Shown: piece after piece, positions 5,894-13,569 of the stretch
Layout: each line of letters begins with the position of its first letter
How positions within the stretch are numbered: the stretch's first letter is position 1
NCBI GenBank assembly: GCA_023443095.1
Contig: JAEZVV010000086.1
Span: 1 to 21,357, forward strand
Origin: Pseudomonadota bacterium
Lineage (GTDB): Bacteria; Pseudomonadota; Gammaproteobacteria; Burkholderiales; Burkholderiaceae_F
DNA: 21,357 nt
Direction: 5' to 3'
Made by a program: the position numbers and the translations under genes
Notes under the pieces: generated by a model
What the model saw: only the letters and a program-made list of their open reading frames with translations
Told to the model about the DNA's origin: nothing
Databases searched by the model: none

Positions 5894-8332
5894 ATGGATA
5901 CCTTCAGTCCCCGCGTGCCCGCGCCTGCGCCCGCTTCCGCGTCCCGGAGCCACGCGCTGGCCGCGGCTATGCAGCGTGCGGTGGACCGCTTGCGACCGGC
6001 CGCGGACAAGATCCTGCGCGCCTCGCTGGCGGCCATGAGCCGCGCCGCGATCGAGGAAGTCGATCGCGATGCTGCGGCGGGCAGGATCTCGCGCCCAGCT
6101 CGCATCATCCTGGCCGAAGAAGACGAGTTCACTGCCGACTTCTTCGCCGCCTTCGACCGTTCCCTGGCCGCGGCGATCGAGGAATACGGCGGTAGCCGCG
6201 TCACCGCCCGGCCCAAGCTGCAGCTGTCGTCGCTGTCGCTGGTCGAGTTCGACCAGATGGAAGAAAGCATGGTGGTCGACCGCATGGGCGCACGCCTGCG
6301 CAATGCGGCTGACGATTTCTACACCGTGCTCAACCAGCGTCTGGCCAACCTGCTGCGCGCTCCCAAGCTTGGCGACCGTGACAACCCCTTCCATCCGATG
6401 CGGTTTGCGCAGGCGATCAACAGCGCGATCGAGGGCCGCGGCTTGTCGGGCGAAGTCCATCTGGTCCTGCTCAAAGGCTTCGAACGCGTCTTGCTCGACC
6501 CGCTCAAGCAGATCTACGACGAGATGAACCTGAGGCTCGCGGCCGATGGCGTTTCCGACATCGCCGATCCGGACCTGCTGCGGCACACCATGATCGGCGC
6601 CCGTGCGGCGCAGGCGCAGCGGCCGTGGATCAATACCCTGGCCGGGCACGTCAGCTTCGAAGGGGCTCCCGTCCTGCCCGACGTGCCGTCGAGCGGCGGC
6701 CATTCCGAACAGCTGCTGCAGGCGCTTTACCAGCGCCTGCAGATCGGCAACGCGTTCAGTCCCCCGGCAGCGATGCCGGCAGGCAGCCAGATGGGTTCTT
6801 CGCCGGCGGACCTGCCGCGCATGCCGTTTGGCCAGGTCGAGCCGGTCCTGGCGCCGCCGCCGCCGCTGTCGCCCGGCATGACCTTGAACCGTGGGCAGGC
6901 GGGGGCCGACCAGCATCTGTTGGCGGCCGTCGGTGAGAAGCAGCAGGCGGCCGCGCGTGCTGTGATGGCGGCCGGCGCTGGCGGCGAGGCCGGTCTAACG
7001 CGGGTCGTTCCCGACGAGGCCAGCCAGCGGGCCGATCTGATCGAGCGCGCCACGCGCCAGGTCGACAAACTCACGATTGAACTGGTCGGCCTGGTGTTCG
7101 AGCGCATCCACGGCGATAAGTACCTGCCGGGGGAAATCAAGTCGGTGCTGGGGCGCCTGCAGTTTCCTTTCCTGCGTGCGGCGCTGTCCGACCCCGACTT
7201 GTTCGTTTCGTCGGAGGCGCCGGCGCGCCGCCTGATGGATCGCATCGCCAGCAGCGCAATTGGCTGGGAGCCCGAAGGCCTGGACAACCGGCGTTATCTG
7301 GCCGAAGTCGAACGCGCCGTCAACTCGGTGGTGTTGGCGGTCAACGAAGGCCCGGTGGCCTTCGAGCGGGCGCTGGGCGATTTCGAGGCCTTCCTCACTT
7401 CCGAACGCGCACGCGACGACGACCCGGTGTTACGCGCCAAGCGCGCCCTCGAAGAGGTCGAGAACCGGGAAGTGATGGCGATCAACGCCGCGATCGGGGT
7501 GCGACGTGCCTTCGAAGGGGTGTTGCTCGAGTCCTACCTGCGCGATTTCCTGCTCGGGGTCTGGGTCCGCGTCCTGGTGGCGGCAACCTTGCGGGCGCGC
7601 GCCGAGCCGGGTTTCGAGTTGCGCTTCAAGGATGTGGTGCCGGACCTGGTCTGGAGCGTCCAGCCCAAGTTCACTCAGGACGATCGCCGCCGCCTGGTGA
7701 CGGTGATCCCGCGCGCGCTTTCGACTTTGCGCGACGGCCTCGCGCTGGTCGAGTGGCCGCAGGCCAAGGTGACAGACTTCTTCGGCCGCCTGATGGCCTC
7801 GCATGCCAACGCGGTCAAGGCGCTCGAACTCGCTCATGGCGTCCAGCCGCCGGTGGTCGATCCCGCGGTTCTGCGCCAGCGCCTGGCGGCAGTGGCGATC
7901 GCCTTGCCGCCGGACGACGAATACGTGGGCGAGGTCGAAGTCGCCGCCGACCTGGTACGGCGCGAAGCCGAACGCAACAACGCCGATTTCACGGTGCTCG
8001 ACGCGGCCTCCGATCCGGTCGACGTGACCATTCCGGCGGCGCATTTCTCCGACCACGAGATCGACGCCGTGATGGAAGGCTGGAACCGCGGCGACTGGTT
8101 CGAGATGCGGGTGGGAGCGAGCGAAGAGCGCGTGCGCCTGCGCTGGATCAGCCCGCGCCGCAGCTTCTACCTTTTCTCGTCGGCCGCCAGCGGAGCGGCA
8201 CATTCGCTTTCGCCCGAGGTGGTCCGCAGCTATTTGCGCAGTGGACGCTTGCGCCCGGTCGAATCGCAACCCCTGTTTGAACGCGTAGTGGGCCGGCTGA
8301 TGCAGGAACTCGCCAGCGGAAAGAAGCACTGA
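5894..8332 (+). CDS. DUF1631 family protein A
   Basis: The 812-residue product belongs to DUF1631, a family of large cytosolic proteins without known biochemical activity that is sometimes mislabelled thymidine phosphorylase. It is mostly alpha-helical, with a Pro/Gly/Ala-rich linker around residues 290-360 and a conserved central block from about residue 388 (V-D-K-L-T-I-E-L-V-G) to about 660. A C-terminal domain near 715-805 (G-D-W-F-E-M, R-L-R-W-I-S-P, F-Y-L-F) looks like a small beta-rich fold. No signal peptide or membrane helix is seen. It aligns along its length with DUF1631 protein B two genes downstream. The ATG at 5894 is preferred; a GTG at 5864 would add 10 residues, and neither has a strong ribosome site. 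It overlaps the next gene by one base, so they are co-translated. Confidence 0.88.
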   Translation: MDTFSPRVPAPAPASASRSHALAAAMQRAVDRLRPAADKILRASLAAMSRAAIEEVDRDAAAGRISRPARIILAEEDEFTADFFAAFDRSLAAAIEEYGGSRVTARPKLQLSSLSLVEFDQMEESMVVDRMGARLRNAADDFYTVLNQRLANLLRAPKLGDRDNPFHPMRFAQAINSAIEGRGLSGEVHLVLLKGFERVLLDPLKQIYDEMNLRLAADGVSDIADPDLLRHTMIGARAAQAQRPWINTLAGHVSFEGAPVLPDVPSSGGHSEQLLQALYQRLQIGNAFSPPAAMPAGSQMGSSPADLPRMPFGQVEPVLAPPPPLSPGMTLNRGQAGADQHLLAAVGEKQQAAARAVMAAGAGGEAGLTRVVPDEASQRADLIERATRQVDKLTIELVGLVFERIHGDKYLPGEIKSVLGRLQFPFLRAALSDPDLFVSSEAPARRLMDRIASSAIGWEPEGLDNRRYLAEVERAVNSVVLAVNEGPVAFERALGDFEAFLTSERARDDDPVLRAKRALEEVENREVMAINAAIGVRRAFEGVLLESYLRDFLLGVWVRVLVAATLRARAEPGFELRFKDVVPDLVWSVQPKFTQDDRRRLVTVIPRALSTLRDGLALVEWPQAKVTDFFGRLMASHANAVKALELAHGVQPPVVDPAVLRQRLAAVAIALPPDDEYVGEVEVAADLVRREAERNNADFTVLDAASDPVDVTIPAAHFSDHEIDAVMEGWNRGDWFEMRVGASEERVRLRWISPRRSFYLFSSAASGAAHSLSPEVVRSYLRSGRLRPVESQPLFERVVGRLMQELASGKKH

Positions 8333-9093
8333 TGGCCAGTCGCAAGCCGCCGCGCACCTCGATCACGCTGTCGGAAACCGACGGCGTGCGTTACCTGCAT
8401 TTCGGCACCGAATGGGTGCAGGGTGGAATGCGGATCGCGCGTCCGTATTCGCTAGAACTCGAGTACCAGCGCCAGATGATGGCAGTGGCCCTGCTCCTGC
8501 CCGAGCCGCGCCGCATCATGCAACTGGGCCTGGGTGCAGCCGCGCTCACCAAGTTCTGCTGGCGCAACCTGCCCGACGCCGACATCGTTGCGGTCGAGAT
8601 CTCCGAGGCGGTGGTGCTCAACGCGCGCCAGTGGTTCCGCCTGCCCCCCGACGACGAACGCCTGCAGGTCGAGATCGCCGATGCCCGCGAGTTCATCGGC
8701 GACCGCCGCCGCAGCGGCCGCGCCGACTGGCTGCAGGTCGATCTCTACGACGCGGCTGCGCGCGGACCGGTGTACGACGACGTCGAGTTTTATTCGATGT
8801 GCCGGCGTGCGCTCGAAAGCCCGGGCGTGGCGAGCTTCAACCTCTTCGGCCGTTCGTTCGGGCCGAGTTTCGCCGCGATCTCGGAAGCCTTCGGCGGCCG
8901 CGTCCTCGCCTTGCCCGAGGTGGCCGAGGGCAACCGCATCGTGCTCGCCGCCGCCGGCCCCAGGATAGAACTCGATTTCACCGAACTCTACGAGCGGGCC
9001 CAGGCGATCGAAGTCGTGTGGCGGCTGCCGGCGCGGCGCTGGCTTGCGGGTTTGCGCGCGCAGAACGAGCTGGCGGGCGAGCTGATCCTCTGA
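8332..9093 (+). CDS. Spermidine-synthase-like Rossmann-fold protein (SAM-dependent methyltransferase superfamily)
   Basis: The 253-residue product has the class I SAM/dcSAM-binding fold seen in SpeE-like proteins: Q-L-G-L-G at 64-68 (motif I), V-A-V-E-I-S with acidic E89, A-D-A-R-E-F-I with D117, and D-W-L-Q-V-D-L-Y-D with D132, D137 and D140. The E-F-Y-x-x-C-R-like end of the spermidine synthase core is recognisable as V-E-F-Y-S-M-C-R. The typical catalytic D-P-x-G-P-A segment is not present, so polyamine synthesis should not be assumed. The ATG overlaps the DUF1631-A stop (TGATG), with GGAAAG upstream. Lying between two DUF1631 paralogs it may modify, or work with, them; the reaction is unknown. 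Confidence 0.82.
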   Translation: MASRKPPRTSITLSETDGVRYLHFGTEWVQGGMRIARPYSLELEYQRQMMAVALLLPEPRRIMQLGLGAAALTKFCWRNLPDADIVAVEISEAVVLNARQWFRLPPDDERLQVEIADAREFIGDRRRSGRADWLQVDLYDAAARGPVYDDVEFYSMCRRALESPGVASFNLFGRSFGPSFAAISEAFGGRVLALPEVAEGNRIVLAAAGPRIELDFTELYERAQAIEVVWRLPARRWLAGLRAQNELAGELIL

Positions 9094-9144
9094 TCGAACC
9101 GGGATGACCCGCACGGTCTGCCGAAAAGACGGTAGCAGCGGTTC

Positions 9145-9172
9145 TTGACACTCGCGGTGAGGTCGATAGAGT
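9145..9172 (+). promoter_or_regulatory. Sigma-70-type promoter for DUF1631 protein B
   Basis: A perfect -35 hexamer TTGACA at 9145-9150 is followed after 16 bp by TAGAGT at 9167-9172 (4 of 6 matches to the -10 consensus). It lies in the 126-bp gap after the methyltransferase-like gene, about 48 bp before the ATG at 9220. Its presence argues against using the in-frame TTG at 9145 as a start codon. Confidence 0.6.
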
Positions 9173-9219
9173 CGGAGCATCCCCCGCCGGGCCGCTCGTG
9201 GTCGGGCTTGTACGCTCCC

Positions 9220-11637
9220 ATGGAAATCAACCTCGATCCCGGCCGAACCCCTGCAGAACTCTCGCCGATCAGTGCTTCGCAGACGGCGGCCTTGTTGCGC
9301 TCGGGCCTGGCGATAGGCTCCGAACTGCTGGGCGAAGCCTTCCCGAGTGTGATCAAAAACGTCAGCGCCGAGCTCGGCTCGCGCTGGGATTTCGACCAGC
9401 TCACCCCGATCGTGCAGCGGCTGCTGTCGAGTCGCCCCGACGACTTGCGTTCGAGTTTCCTGGCGCGCCTGAAGGAAGCACAGGACGAGGCTTACGCGAC
9501 GCTCACCGCGGACCGCCAGGCCCCGCGCTTCGCCCATGAACTGTCCGGGTTCGACGCCGAGACCCTGAGCCTGGTCGACGCCTTCGCGGTTGATTCCAAC
9601 ACCGTGGTCGAGAAAAGCGCCAACAAACTCGGCGGTTTGCTCGACCAGGCTATGGGCGACCTCAACCTTGTCCTCGGCCATATCGCCGGCCGCGGCGCGC
9701 TCAAGACCAACGAGAACCCGCTCGGTCCCTTCGTGGTGGTCAAGGCCCTGCTCGCGGCGGCCGAAGACCAGGACCTCGACCCGCAGGCGCGGCCGCTGCT
9801 GCTCGCTTCGTTCGAGCGGCCGCTGGCGCAAGCGCTCGATCCGATCCTGGTGTCGCTGCTCGAGCACTACGCTCGCCACGGCGTGGGCGTGCGGGCGGTC
9901 CGACGCGCGATGGCGGCGGCCCGTCCGGTTCCCTCGCTGCGCGGCGACGGCGGCCCCAATACCCTGAGTGGCTTGGGTGCCAACAGTCAGTTCCCCAACA
10001 GCGGCTTTGGCAACAGCCGCTTTGGCAATAGCCAGTTCGGCAACAGCGGCTTCGGCAATACTCAGATCGGCGGCCCCACCACGCAAGGCGGGCCGGCAAC
10101 ACCGGTGGCGGTCGCGGCCGAAGCGCTCAACCATATCGTCGCCCGGCTGCAGTCCAACGCCCACGGCACCCGGATGCCGGCGCTGCCACCGGCCGGACCA
10201 CCGGCGCAGGAGCTGATGCAGTCGGTCGACGAACTGCAGAAGCTCAACCTCGACGCTGAGAGCGGCGGCAAGATCGCCCTGGCGGCAGCCGGTTCGATCA
10301 ACACCTGGCGCGATCAACTGGTAGGCAATACCGACCGCACGGTCGACAAGCTCACGATCGAAATCGTCGGCATGTTGTTCGACCACGTGATGTCGGACAA
10401 GCAGGTGCCGGCCGAGATCAAAGCGCGCATCTCGCGCCTCCAGTTCCCGGTCCTGAAGGCGGCGCTGATCGACGCCGCGTTTTTTGCCTCGAGCGCCCAC
10501 CCCGCGCGCAAGCTGATCGACCGCATCGCCGGCACCTCGGTCGGCTGGGAGCCCTACGGCGACGACAACCAGCGTTACCTGCGCGAAGTCGACCGCGTCG
10601 TACACGAAGTGCTCGAGCGCTTCAACGGCGACGCCTCGGTCTTCGAGCGGCTATTCGTCGAGTTCGACCAGTTTGTCAGTGCGATCAACCCCGCCGAAAG
10701 CGACCCGGTCAGCCGCGCCAAGCAGGCGCTCGAAGCGGCGGAAAAGCAGGAGATCCTGACCATCAACACCACGATCCAGGTGCGTCGCGCGTTCGAACGC
10801 GTCGACCTGGAGCCCTACATCCGCGACTTCCTGCTCGGTCCGTGGGTGAGGGTGATGGTGGCGGCCAGCATCCGTGGCGATGCGCAGCCGGGATACGCCA
10901 AGAGTTTCCGCGACGTCATCAACGACATCGTCTGGAGCGTCCAGCCCAAGGCCAGCGCCGAGGACCGCTCGCGCCTGGTCAAGACCATCCCGACCATGAT
11001 CCGCGTCGTGCGCGACGGCCTGGCACTGATCAATTTTCCCGAGCGCGATCGCGAGGTCTTTTTTGCCCAGCTGATGGAGTCGCACGCGATGGCGGTCAAG
11101 CCGGTTGACCAGGCGGCCTACATCAAGGCCAGCCTCGCCGCGACCGACCTGCGCGCCAAGATCGACGACATGCAGATGTCGGGCCTTTTCCCGGTGACCA
11201 ACGTGCCGGGGGGCATCCGGGTCTCGACCCATGCGATCGCCCGCGCCGCGCACGAGTTCAAGGCCGAGATCGAGCTGCCGGTCGACCTCACCGAAATCCG
11301 CCACCTCGATCCGCTCGAAGAGGCGCGCCTGGCCGAAGACGTGGCGCGCTGGCAGCGCGGCCACTGGTTCAAGCTCTGGAACGGGACCGACTTCGTGCGC
11401 GCCCGCCTGCGCTGGATGAGCCCGCTGCGTACCCTGTTCCTGTTCGCCAGCGGGCAGGAGAGCCGGCCGCATGCGCTGTCGGCCGATCAGGTCAAGTCCT
11501 ACCTGGCGCGCGGCTACCTCGAACCGTTGGAACAGATGCCGCTCACCAAACGCGCGGTCGACGCCGTGGTGGCCGATTTCGAACAAGAGCCGGCGCGCGC
11601 CGCCGACCTCGCCTCGCGTTACGCCAAGGCGGAATGA
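9220..11637 (+). CDS. DUF1631 family protein B (paralog of protein A)
   Basis: The 805-residue product is a second DUF1631 protein. The conserved block begins near residue 374 (V-D-K-L-T-I-E-I-V-G) and tracks protein A closely (matching V-G-W-E-P, R-Y-L-R-E-V, R-D-F-L-L-G-x-W-V-R-V and V-W-S-V-Q-P-K segments). The C-terminal domain again carries G-H-W-F-K-L (H715), R-L-R-W-M-S-P and L-F-L-F. It is predicted cytosolic. Unlike protein A it has a run of N-S-x-F-G repeats at residues 255-284 in the linker before the conserved block. The ATG at 9220 is preferred because a good promoter sits upstream at 9145-9172; the ribosome site is weak. Tandem duplication within one cluster suggests a hetero-complex or sub-functionalised pair. 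Function unknown. Confidence 0.88.
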   Translation: MEINLDPGRTPAELSPISASQTAALLRSGLAIGSELLGEAFPSVIKNVSAELGSRWDFDQLTPIVQRLLSSRPDDLRSSFLARLKEAQDEAYATLTADRQAPRFAHELSGFDAETLSLVDAFAVDSNTVVEKSANKLGGLLDQAMGDLNLVLGHIAGRGALKTNENPLGPFVVVKALLAAAEDQDLDPQARPLLLASFERPLAQALDPILVSLLEHYARHGVGVRAVRRAMAAARPVPSLRGDGGPNTLSGLGANSQFPNSGFGNSRFGNSQFGNSGFGNTQIGGPTTQGGPATPVAVAAEALNHIVARLQSNAHGTRMPALPPAGPPAQELMQSVDELQKLNLDAESGGKIALAAAGSINTWRDQLVGNTDRTVDKLTIEIVGMLFDHVMSDKQVPAEIKARISRLQFPVLKAALIDAAFFASSAHPARKLIDRIAGTSVGWEPYGDDNQRYLREVDRVVHEVLERFNGDASVFERLFVEFDQFVSAINPAESDPVSRAKQALEAAEKQEILTINTTIQVRRAFERVDLEPYIRDFLLGPWVRVMVAASIRGDAQPGYAKSFRDVINDIVWSVQPKASAEDRSRLVKTIPTMIRVVRDGLALINFPERDREVFFAQLMESHAMAVKPVDQAAYIKASLAATDLRAKIDDMQMSGLFPVTNVPGGIRVSTHAIARAAHEFKAEIELPVDLTEIRHLDPLEEARLAEDVARWQRGHWFKLWNGTDFVRARLRWMSPLRTLFLFASGQESRPHALSADQVKSYLARGYLEPLEQMPLTKRAVDAVVADFEQEPARAADLASRYAKAE
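9982..10071 (+). repeat. Six tandem 15-bp units encoding N-S-x-F-G pentapeptides
   Basis: Residues 255-284 of DUF1631 protein B read as six five-residue units (NSQFP, NSGFG, NSRFG, NSQFG, NSGFG, NTQIG). The DNA units have drifted, using both AAC/AAT and GGC/GGT-type variation, so the array is not brand new. It is absent from the equivalent linker of paralog A. The units are Asn/Ser/Gly/Phe-rich, unlike the classic A-D/N-L-x-x pentapeptide-repeat fold, and probably form a flexible low-complexity linker. Confidence 0.85.
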
Positions 11638-11644
11638 GCGGGAC

Positions 11645-11658
11645 GCCGCTTCGGCGGC
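11645..11658 (+). repeat. C(UUCG)G-type hairpin downstream of DUF1631 protein B
   Basis: GCCGC, the tetraloop TTCG and GCGGC form a very stable small hairpin 8 bases after the stop codon. No T run follows, so it is not a standard intrinsic terminator. It may protect the 3' end or attenuate read-through into the ATPase gene. Confidence 0.4.
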
Positions 11659-11731
11659 CCGGCGGCTGGCGCGTTATGCTGAGTCCGCCATAAACGCTCC
11701 CGCCCTGACCCCGATCCGTTCCTCTCCGATC

Positions 11732-13498
11732 TTGTCCGCGCTCGCGCCGCAAGGGCGTCTGAGCCTGGCGGCCGTGCTCGCCGGTCTGGTCGAAGCCCGT
11801 CTGCTCGAGGCGAGCGACGCCGAGCGCCTGCGTCTGGCCGCCTCGAGCCGCGATCGCCGTCACCCGCTGGCCGTGATTGCGGAGATGAACTTCCGCACCC
11901 CCGACGAGCGCAAGCTGCTCGACCTCGAATCGCTCACGCAATGGCTGGCGGGGCAGGCGGGGCTGCCGTACCAGCACATCGATCCGCTGCGGGTCGACTT
12001 CACCCGCGTGGTCGAGGTGATGTCCAGCGCTTACGCCACCACCTATTCGATCCTGCCGGTGGCGGTCAGCAGCACCGAGGTGACGATTGCCACCAGCGAG
12101 CCCTTCCAGAGCGGCTGGGAGCGCGAGATCGAGCAGGTCACCCGCAAGGCCGTGAAAAAGGTGGTGGCCAGTCCGCTCGACGTGGCGCGTTACACCACCG
12201 AGTTCTACAAGCTTGCGCTGTCGGTGCGCGGCGCGGCCAAGACCGGCCAGCAGAGCCTGGTGAGCAACCTCGAACAGCTGGTCGAGCTGGGCGGCAAGGT
12301 CGAGGCCAACGACGCCCACGTCATCAATATCGTCGACTGGCTGCTGCAATACGCGTTCGACCAGCGTGCGAGCGACATCCACCTCGAGCCCAAGCGCGAG
12401 CTGGCGGTGGTGCGCTTCCGCATCGACGGCGTCCTGCACCAGGTCTACCAGGTGCCGGCCAACGTGCTGGCGGCGATGACCAACCGCATCAAGCTGCTGG
12501 GCCGCATGGACGTGGTCGAGCGCCGCCGGCCGCAGGACGGCCGGATCAAGACCAAGGTCTCGACCGGGCCCAACGCCGGGCGCGAGATCGAACTGCGCCT
12601 GTCGACCCTGCCGACCGCTTTCGGCGAAAAGCTGGTGCTGCGGATCTTCGACCCGGAAGTGGCGGTGCGCAGTTACGCCGAGCTCGGTTTCTCGCCCGAG
12701 GAAGGCGCGGTCTGGGACGAACTGATCCACCGCCCCTCGGGCATCATCCTTGTCACCGGACCGACCGGCTCGGGCAAGACCACCACGCTGTATTCGACCT
12801 TGAAGCAGCTTGCTACCGACGAGGTCAACGTCAGCACGGTCGAAGACCCGATCGAAAACATCGACCCGCAGTTAAACCAGATGCAGGTCCAGCACGGCAT
12901 CGATCTCGGCTTTGCCGACGGCCTGCGCGCGCTGATGCGGCAGGACCCCGACATCATCATGGTGGGCGAGATCCGAGACCGCGAGACCGCCGACATGGCG
13001 GTGCAGGCCGCGCTTACCGGCCACCTAGTGTTCAGCACCCTGCATACCAACGATGCCTGCTCCTCGGTGGCGCGGCTGGTCGAGCTGGGTGTGCCTTCGT
13101 ACCTGGTCAACGCCACGCTGATCGGGGTCTTGGCGCAGCGTCTGGTGCGGACCCTGTGCCCGCACTGCAAGCAGCCTGCCGAACCGATCGGGGAGCCGGT
13201 GTGGAAGGAACTGGTGGCGCCCTGGCGCGCGCCGGTGCCGGCGCGCAGCTACAAGCCGGTCGGCTGCCTCGAATGCCGGCGCACCGGCTACCTGGGCCGG
13301 ATCGGGCTGATCGAACTGCTCAAGATCAGCGATCCGATGCGCAAGCTGATTGGTGATGGGGCCGAGATCCCGGCGATGCGCAGCCTCGCCGCGCGCGAGG
13401 GCCTGCGTTCGCTGCGGGTTTCGGGCGCCGAGAAGATCGCCCAGGGCCTCACCACGCTGGAAGAAGTGCTCAAGGCCGCCCCGCCTTTCGAGAGCTGA
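11732..13498 (+). CDS. GspE/PulE/PilB-type secretion or pilus assembly ATPase (orphan)
   Basis: Read from TTG 11732, the product has 588 residues: an N-terminal helical domain (about 1-130) of the T2SSE_N/MshEN type, then the hexameric ATPase core. Core motifs are all intact: Walker A G-P-T-G-S-G-K-T at 343-350, Asp box V-E-D-P-I-E at 370-375, Walker B with E413 in M-V-G-E-I-R-D, His box G-H-L-V-F-S-T-L-H-T-N-D at 430-441, and the zinc-binding cysteines C476/C479 and C512/C515 typical of GspE/PilB. These ATPases power type II secretion or type IV pilus extension at the inner membrane. No pilin, GspF/PilC or secretin gene is nearby, so it is an orphan. The frame is open further upstream but no ATG or GTG lies at a sensible place; TTG 11732 is the best available and the start is uncertain. 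Confidence 0.93.
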   Translation: MSALAPQGRLSLAAVLAGLVEARLLEASDAERLRLAASSRDRRHPLAVIAEMNFRTPDERKLLDLESLTQWLAGQAGLPYQHIDPLRVDFTRVVEVMSSAYATTYSILPVAVSSTEVTIATSEPFQSGWEREIEQVTRKAVKKVVASPLDVARYTTEFYKLALSVRGAAKTGQQSLVSNLEQLVELGGKVEANDAHVINIVDWLLQYAFDQRASDIHLEPKRELAVVRFRIDGVLHQVYQVPANVLAAMTNRIKLLGRMDVVERRRPQDGRIKTKVSTGPNAGREIELRLSTLPTAFGEKLVLRIFDPEVAVRSYAELGFSPEEGAVWDELIHRPSGIILVTGPTGSGKTTTLYSTLKQLATDEVNVSTVEDPIENIDPQLNQMQVQHGIDLGFADGLRALMRQDPDIIMVGEIRDRETADMAVQAALTGHLVFSTLHTNDACSSVARLVELGVPSYLVNATLIGVLAQRLVRTLCPHCKQPAEPIGEPVWKELVAPWRAPVPARSYKPVGCLECRRTGYLGRIGLIELLKISDPMRKLIGDGAEIPAMRSLAAREGLRSLRVSGAEKIAQGLTTLEEVLKAAPPFES

Positions 13499-13569
13499 GG
13501 ATTATTCGCTTCGCCCATGTTTAGGGTCGAGGCACAATCGGGCGCCTTCACTGCGCGCCGCCACGCCTG

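Noticed and set aside
3803..6916. Very long leftward open frame of about 1,000 codons opposite htpG and the start of DUF1631 A
   Set aside because: It is antisense to two well-supported genes, crosses the htpG terminator, and its amino acid content (Arg, Gln, His, Gly rich) is typical of a GC-rich shadow frame.
8332..9093. Assignment of the SpeE-like gene as speE
   Set aside because: Catalytic polyamine-synthase segment is absent and context is not polyamine metabolism.
8452..10605. 717-codon leftward open frame opposite the SpeE-like gene and DUF1631 B
   Set aside because: It spans a gene boundary and a good rightward promoter, with no protein family features.
13510..13538. Promoter TTCGCC-17-CACAAT before the HD-GYP gene
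   Set aside because: The -35 match is only 3 of 6; the CACAAT box alone is not enough to call a promoter.
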